Positions 35,869 through 44,677 of a DNA stretch of 64,000 bases are shown here, piece by piece; the stretch's first letter is position 1, and each line of letters opens with the position of its first letter. A program made the position numbers and the translations under genes. Source of the stretch: Acherontichlamydia pituitae (GTDB lineage Bacteria > Chlamydiota > Chlamydiia > Chlamydiales > Rhabdochlamydiaceae); the NCBI GenBank assembly GCA_019634675.1, contig JAHCAX010000007.1, forward strand, positions 35,977 through 99,976, in the 5' to 3' direction. The notes below the pieces were generated by a model, which ran no database searches, was not told the DNA's origin, and saw only the letters and a list, made by a program, of their open reading frames with translations.

Positions 35869-36516
35869 CTAAAAAGCTGTTCCACCATCTAGGGCTTTCG
35901 GATTTTGAATAACTACCGTTCCTGTTTCTTCATGCCAATATGCAGCCCTATTATTTCTTAACGATTTAAATCTAGTGGGGTTGTTTAATACATTCTCAAC
36001 ATGTTCTGCAAACTGAGTCCTTGTGCGAATCCAGCCAAGATATTCTCCATGATTAAGAACCTGTTTTTCAAAAGCATGTCCTTTCGATATCTCTTGAGAA
36101 ATTAGGCGGTTCTTAAGTCGTAGTGCATTAAAAGAGCTTGAGGCGCCGGTTTCAGTTTTTGAAGCATTCAATATTGTAGTTAGACTTGAAATTTTTCCTG
36201 GCGCCTTAGCCAATTTATTAAATGCCACAACGCCCTTGGCAGCGGCGTAAAGGGAGGCGACTTCAAGGCCGAGGGTCGTCTTGTCGCGTAATCCATTGTA
36301 GATCGGATCGTTGGGGTTAAGGGAAAACGTTGAAGCTATCCACGAGTTAATCGCGCCAAGTTGGGCGACTTGCGCTTCAGAGATCGCTTGCATCATCGAG
36401 CTGCCATTCGCCGTTAGTTGGTGCGTAGAGTTTTTTGCTGATGCGGCGGTGGAAGGTGTCGTAGGCAAACTCAAGACGATACAATTAATTACCCCCTTAA
36501 AAAACCTCTTTTTCAT
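35869..36516 (-). CDS. Orphan Rhs toxin cassette (rearranged)
   Basis: 215 codons in three parts. The N-terminus (MKKRFFKGVINCIV, then LSLPTTPSTAASAKNSTHQ) is rhs core DNA read in a shifted frame. Pre-toxin sequence (SSMMQAISEAQVAQLGAINS to GLEVASLYAAAKGVVAFNKL) follows in the proper frame. Finally comes a distinct C-terminal domain (GHAFEKQVLNHGEYLGWIRT ... AYWHEETGTVVIQNPKALDG) that I recall as a polymorphic toxin tip in other Rhs/CDI proteins; its enzymatic activity is unknown to me and the usual extension after DGGTAF is absent. No strong ribosome binding site. Probably a silent cassette that can replace the active tip by recombination, or a weakly expressed toxin fragment. Confidence 0.65.
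   Translation of the reverse strand: MKKRFFKGVINCIVLSLPTTPSTAASAKNSTHQLTANGSSMMQAISEAQVAQLGAINSWIASTFSLNPNDPIYNGLRDKTTLGLEVASLYAAAKGVVAFNKLAKAPGKISSLTTILNASKTETGASSSFNALRLKNRLISQEISKGHAFEKQVLNHGEYLGWIRTRTQFAEHVENVLNNPTRFKSLRNNRAAYWHEETGTVVIQNPKALDGGTAF
36205..36475 (-). repeat. Rhs repeat copy B with internal deletion junction
   Basis: 36205-36405 matches the pre-toxin DNA of the full gene (about 37770-37955). Immediately beyond, 36403-36475 matches a separate part of the rhs core at about 38684-38756 (GAGCTGCCATTCGCCG onward). The ~730 bp between these two parts in the full gene are absent, so the copy arose by duplication plus deletion. A 12-bp in-frame deletion also removed ITGG. Confidence 0.75.
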
Positions 36517-36525
36517 GTTTCAAAT

Positions 36526-36891
36526 TCAGCATGCATTTTTTGCTTTTTGAATCTTCCACTCCATCCAATGACTGATTTGTTTACCAAATCCACATAAATA
36601 GATAGCAGAATCAGTAAATTTCACTTCACAAAGATCTTTTAATGGCTCAATTGCATATTCGTTTACTTCAGACCACTTTTTTGTGTAAGGATCAAATCTT
36701 CTTATTAAAAAACTTTCCCAATCATTGAAGAATAAGACACCTTTTTTAAGGTGAGAACCACCATTAATCTCCAACCATGCTCCTTCAACATAAATCTTTA
36801 ATTTTTTTTCTTCAGAAAAAAATTCAACTTTTTTGACATCAAAATCTGGAAATGAAAGACTTTTCATTGCTTGTATATCTAAAATTTTCAT
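36526..36891 (-). CDS. Putative immunity protein in Rhs locus
   Basis: 121 residues from ATG 36891 (MKILDIQAMKSLSFPDFDVK), with GGAAAA upstream; the frame continues upstream, overlapping the next gene. Small soluble protein with many aromatic and charged residues, looking beta-rich (VKKVEFFSEEKKLKIYVEGA). AT-rich. It lies between the Zn-ribbon immunity candidate and the orphan toxin cassette, so it is either a second immunity gene for the main toxin or one left from a displaced toxin. Family not recognised. Confidence 0.6.
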   Translation of the reverse strand: MKILDIQAMKSLSFPDFDVKKVEFFSEEKKLKIYVEGAWLEINGGSHLKKGVLFFNDWESFLIRRFDPYTKKWSEVNEYAIEPLKDLCEVKFTDSAIYLCGFGKQISHWMEWKIQKAKNAC

Positions 36892-36928
36892 CGTTTTTTC
36901 CACAAAGAACTGGGCGAATCTTATAGCG

Positions 36929-37402
36929 CTAACAAGCTGGATTACGAGGATTGTGCAAGGCACAGCCACATTTAGGACATATTACCATCCCTTTTAAAGA
37001 ATTGGATATCCATGCGTTGTTACATTTAGGGCATATCAACCAATTAGAGTCTGCTTCAATGGCAATTTCTAGAATATTTGAATCTGAATTTTGCAAATAT
37101 TCTTCAAGAATGGAAATTGTCATTAATTTTAATTTGGTCATTGCATGACGTATTTCTTCTTTATAGTTTCCGTTCCATCGTGATATTGAACCGTCCTCAA
37201 TACTATCATGGATCATTTCTAGAGAATTGATTTGAGTTTGAAAATCATTTTTCCAAGAGTCGGGAACAGATTCTAGTGCGTGTAAAAGTCCTCCTAAATC
37301 GCTAATTATTTCAAACAAATTTAATTTGTTATTTTCAAATAGGTGAATTTTTTTTTCGATTAATATAATTTGTCTGAGGTCGTATTCTGTTAATTTTTTC
37401 AT
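36929..37402 (-). CDS. Putative immunity protein with C-terminal zinc ribbon
   Basis: 157 residues. The start overlaps the rhs stop by 4 bases, so it is translationally coupled to the toxin; this is the expected place of the cognate immunity gene. Residues ~1-115 are helical and AT-rich in DNA. The C-terminus has two CxxC pairs (CPKCNNAW near 124 and CPKCGCALHNP near 142), a zinc-ribbon pattern. Binding of the Rhs toxin tip is inferred from the arrangement. No known immunity family recognised. Confidence 0.7.
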   Translation of the reverse strand: MKKLTEYDLRQIILIEKKIHLFENNKLNLFEIISDLGGLLHALESVPDSWKNDFQTQINSLEMIHDSIEDGSISRWNGNYKEEIRHAMTKLKLMTISILEEYLQNSDSNILEIAIEADSNWLICPKCNNAWISNSLKGMVICPKCGCALHNPRNPAC

Positions 37403-40400
37403 TTGTTTGTTTTTCCGTAAATTACTGTTACTACTTTGTTGTCTTCAGTAACTACTGTGATATTGTTTTCGAAGTCATAAAATTGCGTTCTTCCAGCAAC
37501 TTTATTTGGTGCACTTATACCATTTTGCATCGTTTCTTCGACAACTGATGGAGTAAATCCACGATTTTGCATCTGATCCAAAGCATGTCCTCCATAAGAA
37601 CGACCTTGAATGATTGTTGGATCATTTCTAATTTTTTGGTACTTAGTATTCTTGAGCTCAAATCCCTTATTTCCAAAAAAACCATTGCTGCATTTTATTT
37701 GCTGAGTGCTAAGCTTTGCTATTTTAGTTATTTGATCCGTTGTTTTGGCTAACTTGCTGAACCTAACAATTCCTTTAGCAGCGGCGTAGCCTCCCGTGAT
37801 GAGGGAGGCGACTTCAAGGCCGAGGGTCGTCTTGTCGCGGAATCCATTGTAGATCGGATCGTTGGGTTTGAGGGAAAATGTTGAAGTTATCCACGAGTTA
37901 ATGGTGCCAAGTTGGGCGAATTGCGCTTCAGAGATAGCTTGCATCATCGAAGAGGTCTGTTCGGGGAGGAATTCAGAAACTTCTGCTCCGAGGAGGAATG
38001 CGCAGTTGTGCAGATCGTGGAAAGCGCTGACTGTAAAATTAACAAGGCCGTTGCCGATCCCGACAGCTGCAGATCTGACTTTTGATCGGGAAGAGCGTCC
38101 TTGAGGTGAAGGAAGAGGGCTGATAGCCACTTGTTTGGTTGAAACTTGGGGTGCTCCTACCCATGGCGTTTCAATGGGAGGAGTCGAAATAGGCGGCAGA
38201 GAGATGACCGGTGGATTAATGATCAGACCATAGAGGTCTCGATGGGTAAGCGGGTTGTTCCGGACGAAGGCATAGAGATTGATTCCTCCTTCATAACCGA
38301 TCGGATCGGGATTGAGCCATCTGCCAGATACAGGGTCATAATAGCGCCTTCCAAAGTAGACAAGACCCGTTTCATCGTGCCGTTTCGAAGAAAACCGCCA
38401 AGGGTTGCTCAGTTGCGTGGAAGTTGTGTGCTCGCCGAAGCTGGTGTAGTGATACCGCTCGCTGAGGGAGCCGTTGAGAGATACCAGAGCAGCGATGTTG
38501 CCCTGGAGATCGGAGATAGGCGCAAAGATCTGCCCTTCAAGCTCGATGGCAACGGTTGCGCCGATCTCTGCGGTGGGTGCAGCTCCAAGGATGCGCAATT
38601 CTCTGATCTTGCCCGAAGCGTCGGTCGAGCCGATCTCATTTTGTCCGTCGTAGATGTAGTTATATTGGTCGATGAGCTGCCATTCGCCGTTTGTTGGTGC
38701 GTAGAGTTTTTTGCTGATGCGGCGGTGGAAGGTGTCGTAGGCAAACTCAAGGCGAAGATCGGGTGTCTCAATGGAAATTAGCCGATCGAGGGGATCGTAG
38801 GTCAGCTTCGTGTTGTTGAAGAAAACAGGATTGCCATTCGGATCGTATTCTGCAGTTGCAAGCTGGTCAAAAGAATTAAGAGGAATTGCTTGGCCGTTTT
38901 TTGCAAGACGGTTGAAGTGGGAGTCGTAAAGATAAGAGCACCCTTCTTCCTGAACGAGCTGATCAAGGTCGTCGTAGACGAATTGGGAGAACTGAGATCC
39001 AGTTTGCATTTCGCAGATATTGCCAATCGGATCAAAGACTGCGACCACTTGGGAAAAGTAGGGAGAGTCGATTGAAGTGCGCTGCCCCTTGGCATTGGTT
39101 GTATATGAAACAGTGCCAAGATTGCCGATGAGTCCTTGAGAGAGGATCCGGTGGCCAAGATCGTACTCTTGGTAGAAATGGGAGTAAAGGCGGTTGCCCG
39201 ATGTGTCGTAGCGGACAACTTCCTTGAGATGGGCAGGATCATAGCAATAAGAGACTGTGCTTGCATCGGGTATAATAAGTTGGCAGCGGCGCCCTTGCAG
39301 ATCGTAACGGTTGGAAAGGGTGAGCTGGTTAGCGAGCTTCTCTCCGAGGACCCGTCCATGGGGATCGAGGGTGCGCAGCGTTGTGGCCTTGGTGTTGAGG
39401 TCGATGGTGGAGCAGAGCTGGTCGATCTTGTTATAGCTGAAAAGGTATTGAATGGCGCCGTCCGAAGAGGCAAGAGAGATGAGGTTTCCCTTCCTGTCGT
39501 AGTCGCGATGCAGCAGCATGCCGTCTGGTTTTCTTGTCTGTTTCAAAAGGCCATTTGGAGTGTAGGCGTAGAGTGTGGTCTTTTCTTGCGGCTCGACGAG
39601 GCAGACAAGGCGGTCTGAGCTGTCGTAGCGCCAGCGGATCTCTTGCTGTGTTCCTTGAGGAAACAGGGTGCTTACTTGTCTTGAGAGATTATTGTTGAGG
39701 TCGTAGTACCTTGCTTCCAAAGAGCAAGTGGAACCTTTTGCGTTGATGATTTCGATGGAGGCAAGGCGGCCTGCGCTATCGTAGGTCTCAATGGTCTTTC
39801 TATTTAAAGGATCTGTCGTTTGCTTTTGAAGGACATGTTGTCCAAGTGAGTTCTGGTACGTCTCGCAATACTCGATCCGGCTCTGGTATCCAAGAGGATC
39901 TTGGTGAAGGCAGAGGCGATCGAAGGAGTCGTAGAGGAGCTTTTCTTCTTTTGCGCCATCTTTTGTATAGCGGGCGATGCTTGTCCGATTGCCGGCTTCG
40001 TCGTAAGAGTATGTCTCTTTAGCAATTAGGCGGCCGTCAATATCTTCTTGCCGCTCTTCGATGATCCGATCGAGGTTGTCGTATTCAGTGATCGTGAGAA
40101 GATCTCCCCGTTTGACAATATGGAGGCGGTTTAGAGAATCGTAGGCGTATTCCGTCTGCTCCCAGTTCCTCTCTTCTTTGATCTTGCGTCCAGCGCGATC
40201 GTAGGTGTAGTTGGTGACATATCCTTCCGCATCGACAATGGACATGAGCTGGAATCCATCGTAGTTGAACGTTGTGGTATGATCGTTGGGATCTGTGGTG
40301 GAGGTTCGCCTTCCGAATGGATCGTAGGTGTGCTTGGTGCACAGCCCATCCCGGTCGATGTGGGCGCTTAGGGTTCCGTCGGAATTGTAGTGAAATTGTT

Positions 40401-42723
40401 CCAAGGAGCCGTCGGGATAGAGGATTTTGGCGGCTTGAGACCTGGCGTTGTAAGCAGTCTGCGTGGTGTGGCCTTTGGGCCCCTTGCGGAGGATTTCGCG
40501 GCCGGCTGCATCGTATTGGGATATCACCGCAGGCACTGTAGGCTGCCCCTCTTCATTGAGAAGTTGTGGCAGATGGGTTTCTACAAGCTGATCGAGGCCG
40601 TTGTAGAGGTAGCGGGTGGTATTCCCGAAAGGATCGGTCTCTGAGGTCTTTCGGTTTTTCCCATCGTAGGTGTAGTGGGTGGCATGAGAGATTCCATCAA
40701 ATCCTGTTTCTATGAATTGCGTGGGACGGTTGGAGCAATCGTAGCTGATCGTTCCTGTGCGCCGCGGAGCGCTCGATACTATCTTATTGCCAGCGGCATC
40801 GTAGGCGTAAGAGTGGGATTGTCCTAAGGCGTCTGTTTCTTTGACGAGGCGCCCTAATTGGTCGTATTCGAAGTGAAGTGCATAACGCAACTCTGCATGG
40901 GCATCGTAGATCTCTTTGACTGCTATGCGCCCGCCGGTCGTGTAGGAAAGGACTGTTTTTTTGAGGAGCTCTTCCTGTTGTCCGTTCCAAAATTTCTCTT
41001 CGATGACATGGGGCATATCGACATATGGGCCGTTTGGCATTGGAGTGATCGCCTTGATCGTGCGGGTCTTTACTCCTGTTAGATTGTCTTTGTCAGGCGT
41101 CTCTCCATCATCGCGGATCTCTTTAGTCAGGACATGGTCTCCGCTATATTCATAAAACGTACGAAACTTGATCTGGTCTCTATCGCACTCTAGACGAGAT
41201 GCAAGAAGATTGGAGTTGGGGAAATAGGAGTAGTAAGTGGTCTTTCCATTCTGTTCCTGCTCTTTTAAAAGAAGGTCTCTTCCGTCGCGGCTGTATTCGC
41301 GGTGGATGGTGTACACTTCTCGAGGATTGTCTCTTCCGGAAAGGTCTCCCTGAAGCTCTTCTCGGATAACGTTCCCTCTATCGTCGTAATGAAGGCGCCT
41401 TGAAAAGATGAGGTTATGATAGGGATCGTACAGGTTTCTGGAGAGAAGTTCGCCGGCGCTTGTCCACTCGAATGTCTCTTTTTGGCTCAAAACGTCGTTA
41501 TAATCATAACGGAGGATTGCCTCCAGCCTCATTGTTTCTGAATAGCAATATTTAGTAAGAGAGTTGTCGTCATGGCGGACATCGGTGGCGCGGCTAGCGG
41601 GATCGTAGAAAAAGCGGTGGGTGATATGGGGCGTCTCATTGGTTCCAACGGGGGCTTTAAGAGTTTTGACGCGTAAGAATTTGGGGTCGTTTTTGTCATG
41701 GACCTTCACATCGTCTCCGCCGACATCGTTGTGCCCGATGTGGTAGTATTCGATGTCGAGGAAGCGGTTGTCAGGTTCTGTTGTGCGGCAAATGAGCCTT
41801 CCGTAATGCCGCCCATCAGGATGGTAGTAGAAGGTCTCCTCAGGAGAATCGGGAGAAATGACAGCTTTTAAGAGGAAGACTTTGGAGTGGTCTTTCACCT
41901 CGAAGCGGTAGCGCAAAGTCCTTCCGTCGCTGAGTTCAATATCGACGTCAGGACCGTTGCGTTGATGGCGGTGCAGGTAGCGGAATGCGGCGGAGGCGTA
42001 GGTTTTATTGCCGCTTGGATTTGTTGTTCGGATGCTGGTTAGCCGGTCTTCTTGATCGTATTGGTAGATGACTTTATGTCCGGAAGGGAGGGTCTCAGAC
42101 TCGAGAAGATAGATGAGCTTTTTCTCTTCTTCTTTCTTAAACACGTCTTTAAAGTGTTTATGGGCGCGGTGGATCTTGTAGCGGCGAGTTGTTTGATCGG
42201 AGCAGTAGGCTGTAAAATATTTTCCCTCGTCCTCTAAGCGGACGCAGGCGTTTTTCAGGTTGTGCTTAGCGCTGATCTCTCCAGATGCCGTGTTGGTCAG
42301 TCCCGGAGTTTCTTGAGAGGATGGAGGACGGAATTTAGGCGTGTGGGACTTCTTTTTCAGATGGCGCTGCACCTCGTCGGCAGAACACCGAAAGGTGAAG
42401 GATGAGCCGTTGGGGTCCCAGATCTTGATCTCGTGTTCCGATTCTGAGGCTTTGTATTTGGCCTCTAGATGATCGAGAAACGACCAACTGGCCATTTTAC
42501 CCATTCCATCTCCGCTGATGTAGTGGCGGGGCAGCCGCAAAGGAATGTATCCTTGCACAATCACATCTTCCTCATTGAAGTAGAGGTCGCCTGTGATCGC
42601 GTTAACGCAGCCTGCAACAAGCGCGGAGGGCTCTCCTTCCGTAACGGCAAGCTGGTAGGGGTCTTTGGGATCGGCAAACAAGGGAAGAATGATCAGGGAA
42701 AAGAATAGGAGAAGAAAACGCAT
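37399..42723 (-). CDS. Rhs-family polymorphic toxin with Sec signal peptide
   Basis: 1,774 residues. Signal peptide MRFLLLFFSLIILPLFA/DPKD, then an N-terminal domain (GCVNAITGDLYFNEEDVIVQ) typical of Rhs/YD proteins. Dozens of YD repeats (YDxxGRxxxxTDxxGxxTxY type) form the predicted hollow shell. The core ends with GLVYFGRRYYDPVSGRWLNP and the cleavage-type motif PLTHRDLYGL (Asp1496). About 278 residues follow: a Pro-rich linker, a pre-toxin region, and a final ~105-residue tip with GGHALDQMQNRGFTPSVVEE, resembling DUF4258/BECR-type ribonuclease toxins (moderate confidence). The Sec signal suggests WapA-like export rather than type VI loading. It heads an operon with immunity genes. Confidence 0.9.
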   Translation of the reverse strand: MRFLLLFFSLIILPLFADPKDPYQLAVTEGEPSALVAGCVNAITGDLYFNEEDVIVQGYIPLRLPRHYISGDGMGKMASWSFLDHLEAKYKASESEHEIKIWDPNGSSFTFRCSADEVQRHLKKKSHTPKFRPPSSQETPGLTNTASGEISAKHNLKNACVRLEDEGKYFTAYCSDQTTRRYKIHRAHKHFKDVFKKEEEKKLIYLLESETLPSGHKVIYQYDQEDRLTSIRTTNPSGNKTYASAAFRYLHRHQRNGPDVDIELSDGRTLRYRFEVKDHSKVFLLKAVISPDSPEETFYYHPDGRHYGRLICRTTEPDNRFLDIEYYHIGHNDVGGDDVKVHDKNDPKFLRVKTLKAPVGTNETPHITHRFFYDPASRATDVRHDDNSLTKYCYSETMRLEAILRYDYNDVLSQKETFEWTSAGELLSRNLYDPYHNLIFSRRLHYDDRGNVIREELQGDLSGRDNPREVYTIHREYSRDGRDLLLKEQEQNGKTTYYSYFPNSNLLASRLECDRDQIKFRTFYEYSGDHVLTKEIRDDGETPDKDNLTGVKTRTIKAITPMPNGPYVDMPHVIEEKFWNGQQEELLKKTVLSYTTGGRIAVKEIYDAHAELRYALHFEYDQLGRLVKETDALGQSHSYAYDAAGNKIVSSAPRRTGTISYDCSNRPTQFIETGFDGISHATHYTYDGKNRKTSETDPFGNTTRYLYNGLDQLVETHLPQLLNEEGQPTVPAVISQYDAAGREILRKGPKGHTTQTAYNARSQAAKILYPDGSLEQFHYNSDGTLSAHIDRDGLCTKHTYDPFGRRTSTTDPNDHTTTFNYDGFQLMSIVDAEGYVTNYTYDRAGRKIKEERNWEQTEYAYDSLNRLHIVKRGDLLTITEYDNLDRIIEERQEDIDGRLIAKETYSYDEAGNRTSIARYTKDGAKEEKLLYDSFDRLCLHQDPLGYQSRIEYCETYQNSLGQHVLQKQTTDPLNRKTIETYDSAGRLASIEIINAKGSTCSLEARYYDLNNNLSRQVSTLFPQGTQQEIRWRYDSSDRLVCLVEPQEKTTLYAYTPNGLLKQTRKPDGMLLHRDYDRKGNLISLASSDGAIQYLFSYNKIDQLCSTIDLNTKATTLRTLDPHGRVLGEKLANQLTLSNRYDLQGRRCQLIIPDASTVSYCYDPAHLKEVVRYDTSGNRLYSHFYQEYDLGHRILSQGLIGNLGTVSYTTNAKGQRTSIDSPYFSQVVAVFDPIGNICEMQTGSQFSQFVYDDLDQLVQEEGCSYLYDSHFNRLAKNGQAIPLNSFDQLATAEYDPNGNPVFFNNTKLTYDPLDRLISIETPDLRLEFAYDTFHRRISKKLYAPTNGEWQLIDQYNYIYDGQNEIGSTDASGKIRELRILGAAPTAEIGATVAIELEGQIFAPISDLQGNIAALVSLNGSLSERYHYTSFGEHTTSTQLSNPWRFSSKRHDETGLVYFGRRYYDPVSGRWLNPDPIGYEGGINLYAFVRNNPLTHRDLYGLIINPPVISLPPISTPPIETPWVGAPQVSTKQVAISPLPSPQGRSSRSKVRSAAVGIGNGLVNFTVSAFHDLHNCAFLLGAEVSEFLPEQTSSMMQAISEAQFAQLGTINSWITSTFSLKPNDPIYNGFRDKTTLGLEVASLITGGYAAAKGIVRFSKLAKTTDQITKIAKLSTQQIKCSNGFFGNKGFELKNTKYQKIRNDPTIIQGRSYGGHALDQMQNRGFTPSVVEETMQNGISAPNKVAGRTQFYDFENNITVVTEDNKVVTVIYGKTNK

Positions 42724-42816
42724 CGGATGGTTCCTATGAAGTAGGAACCAATAAAAAATACAGCTCGATTTTTAATTAGGCCAGAAAAAAATAACCAGAT
42801 CTGAGCGGGAGGTATG

Positions 42817-43902
42817 GTATATAGTGGTTCCGATTCAATCGTATAGAAAAATGTTTGCTTGGTGTTAAGATATCAGTCATGAAAAACTGGACTCCGAATC
42901 AAAGAACAGATTTAGAACACAGGTTAAAGCGTCCAAAGACTATTCCGAACGCAGCCAGGATTTGCGTCATTCTGGGCTATGATGAGGGCATTTCAACCCA
43001 AGATCTTGCAAAAACACTTCGGATCAGTCTTACTGTTCAGGAATACTTGAGAGAATACGACTCAGAAGATAAGACTAGAAGCAGCCCTCTCGAGGGCAGC
43101 GAATCAAAATTGTCAGAAGCAAACGAACTCTGTTAAAACATTCAGTGAAAAAACATACCTTACAAGTCAAAGGGATCATTAAGCTTATGTGTAAGAGCAA
43201 TATGGGATAAAATATTCCAGAAGCGTATGACAGACTGGTTAATAGAGCATAGGTTCACGCCGTACAAACGCCCTAAAAAAATACCTGGAAAATTGATCCT
43301 GAAAACAGCGAGTTTTCATAGAGCAATACGCAGCTTTAAAGGAGACTCTAAAATCCGATGAAGAGACTATTTTATAGATGCTGTGCATCCTGAACATCAA
43401 TTCCAAATCGTATGTGGGTGATTCAAAAGGGTGTTCAAAAGACTTTGCAGACATCTGAAAAACAATTGCGACTGCATTTGCAGTCCCACCTGAATGAAGA
43501 TTTGCACAGGAATATAAGACAGTTGATGCATGTAATGCTTGATTTTTAAGAAGAAGACAGACAAAGGCTCGAGTTATTCATGTAATTTTTGGACAATGCT
43601 AGAGCAACAAAACAAGAAATTAGATGAGTTTTTGACCTCTTCTAGCTAAAGTGCACTATCTTCCTCCTTATTCGCCGTACGAATTTGAATCCGGTCGAAC
43701 GCTTATGGAAGATCCCCAAGGAAAATACAGTTTACAATCGATATTACGAAACGTCGGTGACTTTTTTTCAAGCAATTAGGGCTTCTTCTTAGAAGAGATA
43801 CCGAAACTAACAGATGTTTTGAAATGCCGGATTAACGATAAATTTCAAGTTATTGACTTGAACCCAGTTAACCTAGCCGTTTGAATCGGCACTACTATAT
43901 AC
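42817..43902 (+). mobile_element. Degraded IS630-family insertion sequence
   Basis: 1,086 bp bounded by inverted ends: left TATATAGTGGTTCCGATTCAA (from 42818) and, at the right end, the complement of TTGAATCGGCACTACTATATA, differing at two of about 21 bases. The ends carry the TA expected for IS630/Tc1-type target sites. The single transposase gene inside is broken by several frameshifts and stops. It lies just upstream of the rhs gene and downstream of no other complete copy in the window. Confidence 0.8.
42879..43884 (+). pseudogene. IS630-family transposase, multiply frameshifted
   Basis: The N-terminal part (MKNWTPNQRTDLEHRLKRPK ... YLREYDSEDKT) is an intact helix-turn-helix region up to a stop at 43135. 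Later fragments in different frames give FIDAVHPEHQFQIV (first catalytic Asp) near 43370, IQKGVQKTLQTSEKQLRLHL, HYLPPYSPY near 43660 and LNPVERLWKIPKENT (catalytic Glu) near 43690. These are IS630 DDE-transposase landmarks in the right order, so the gene was once complete. At least three frameshifts and an in-frame stop make it non-functional. Confidence 0.85.
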
Positions 43903-43940
43903 TGCTGACGGTTGAAAGTAGAACTTTTTAACTCTTAAGA

Positions 43941-44029
43941 AAAATAACAGGATATCAGGATGGACAGGATGAAAAATACACTCTAAAATTAGATTCCTCA
44001 TCCTGTCCATCCTGATATCCTGTTATTTT
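43941..44029. repeat. Perfect 32-bp inverted repeat
   Basis: The left arm at 43941-43972 starts AAAATAACAGGATATC and the right arm at 43998-44029 is its exact complement; the loop is 25 bases. The arm contains ATCAGGATGGACAGGAT, a string I recall from dispersed repeats in several bacterial genomes. It could terminate transcription in either direction or be a mobile hairpin repeat. It lies between the dead IS630 element and the NUDIX gene. Confidence 0.85.
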
Positions 44030-44131
44030 CCTCCAATTTCCGAAACACGTTCAGGGTGCAATTTTATCGTTGCGCAAAACACTTGCCTCTATCAAAAATG
44101 GTTTTTAACACGTTAAAAAAAGAGATAAACC

Positions 44132-44677
44132 GTGCCGCACCGCAAAACACCTATTCCTGAGGTCAAAGAAAGCCATATCGTCCACCACGGCTTCTTTGAT
44201 GTCAGGGTCGATACCCTGCAGCTTCCTCATGGCCCCAAGCGCCCATATACCGTGTTGAACATCAAGTCCCACGCTGCATCTGTCATCGCTGAGACAAAAG
44301 ATGGAAAGCTCCTTGTTACCCAAGAATACCGCCATCCGACAGGCCAATGGCTGCTGAGCTGCCCAGGAGGGCGGATCGATACCGGCGAATCGCCCATCGA
44401 AGCGGCGCGCAGGGAGCTATTGGAAGAAACAGGCTACGGCGGCGGAGAATTTTCCCTGTTGGGATCCATTTATCCGTATCCTTCCGTTACCAATCAGCAG
44501 ATCTTCTTTGTCCACGCCAAAAATGTCGAATACCAAAAGCCGCCTACATTAGAGGACTTTGAGCTGATCCATGCCGATTTAAAAACACCAGAAGAGCTTT
44601 TTCAAGCGATTGCAGCAGGATCTCCCGTCGACGGGGTCTTCTGCTCTGGACTTTTTTTATGGAGAAACATTGTATGA
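44132..44677 (+). CDS. NUDIX hydrolase (ADP-ribose pyrophosphatase type)
   Basis: 181 residues from GTG 44132 (MPHRKTPIPEVKESHIVHHG). Complete Nudix box GRIDTGESPIEAARRELLEE (G-x5-E-x7-RE-x2-EE). The N-terminal strand-rich part and the VTQEYRHPTGQWLLSCPGG lead-in resemble ADP-ribose/sugar-nucleotide pyrophosphatases. Its stop overlaps the start of the monooxygenase gene (ATGA at 44674), so the two form an operon. The substrate cannot be fixed. Confidence 0.85.
   Translation: MPHRKTPIPEVKESHIVHHGFFDVRVDTLQLPHGPKRPYTVLNIKSHAASVIAETKDGKLLVTQEYRHPTGQWLLSCPGGRIDTGESPIEAARRELLEETGYGGGEFSLLGSIYPYPSVTNQQIFFVHAKNVEYQKPPTLEDFELIHADLKTPEELFQAIAAGSPVDGVFCSGLFLWRNIV

Noticed and set aside
38409..38771. 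Open frame of 120 codons inside rhs, alternate frame
   Set aside because: No ribosome site or independent family; it matters only because the same shifted frame is used in the orphan cassette.
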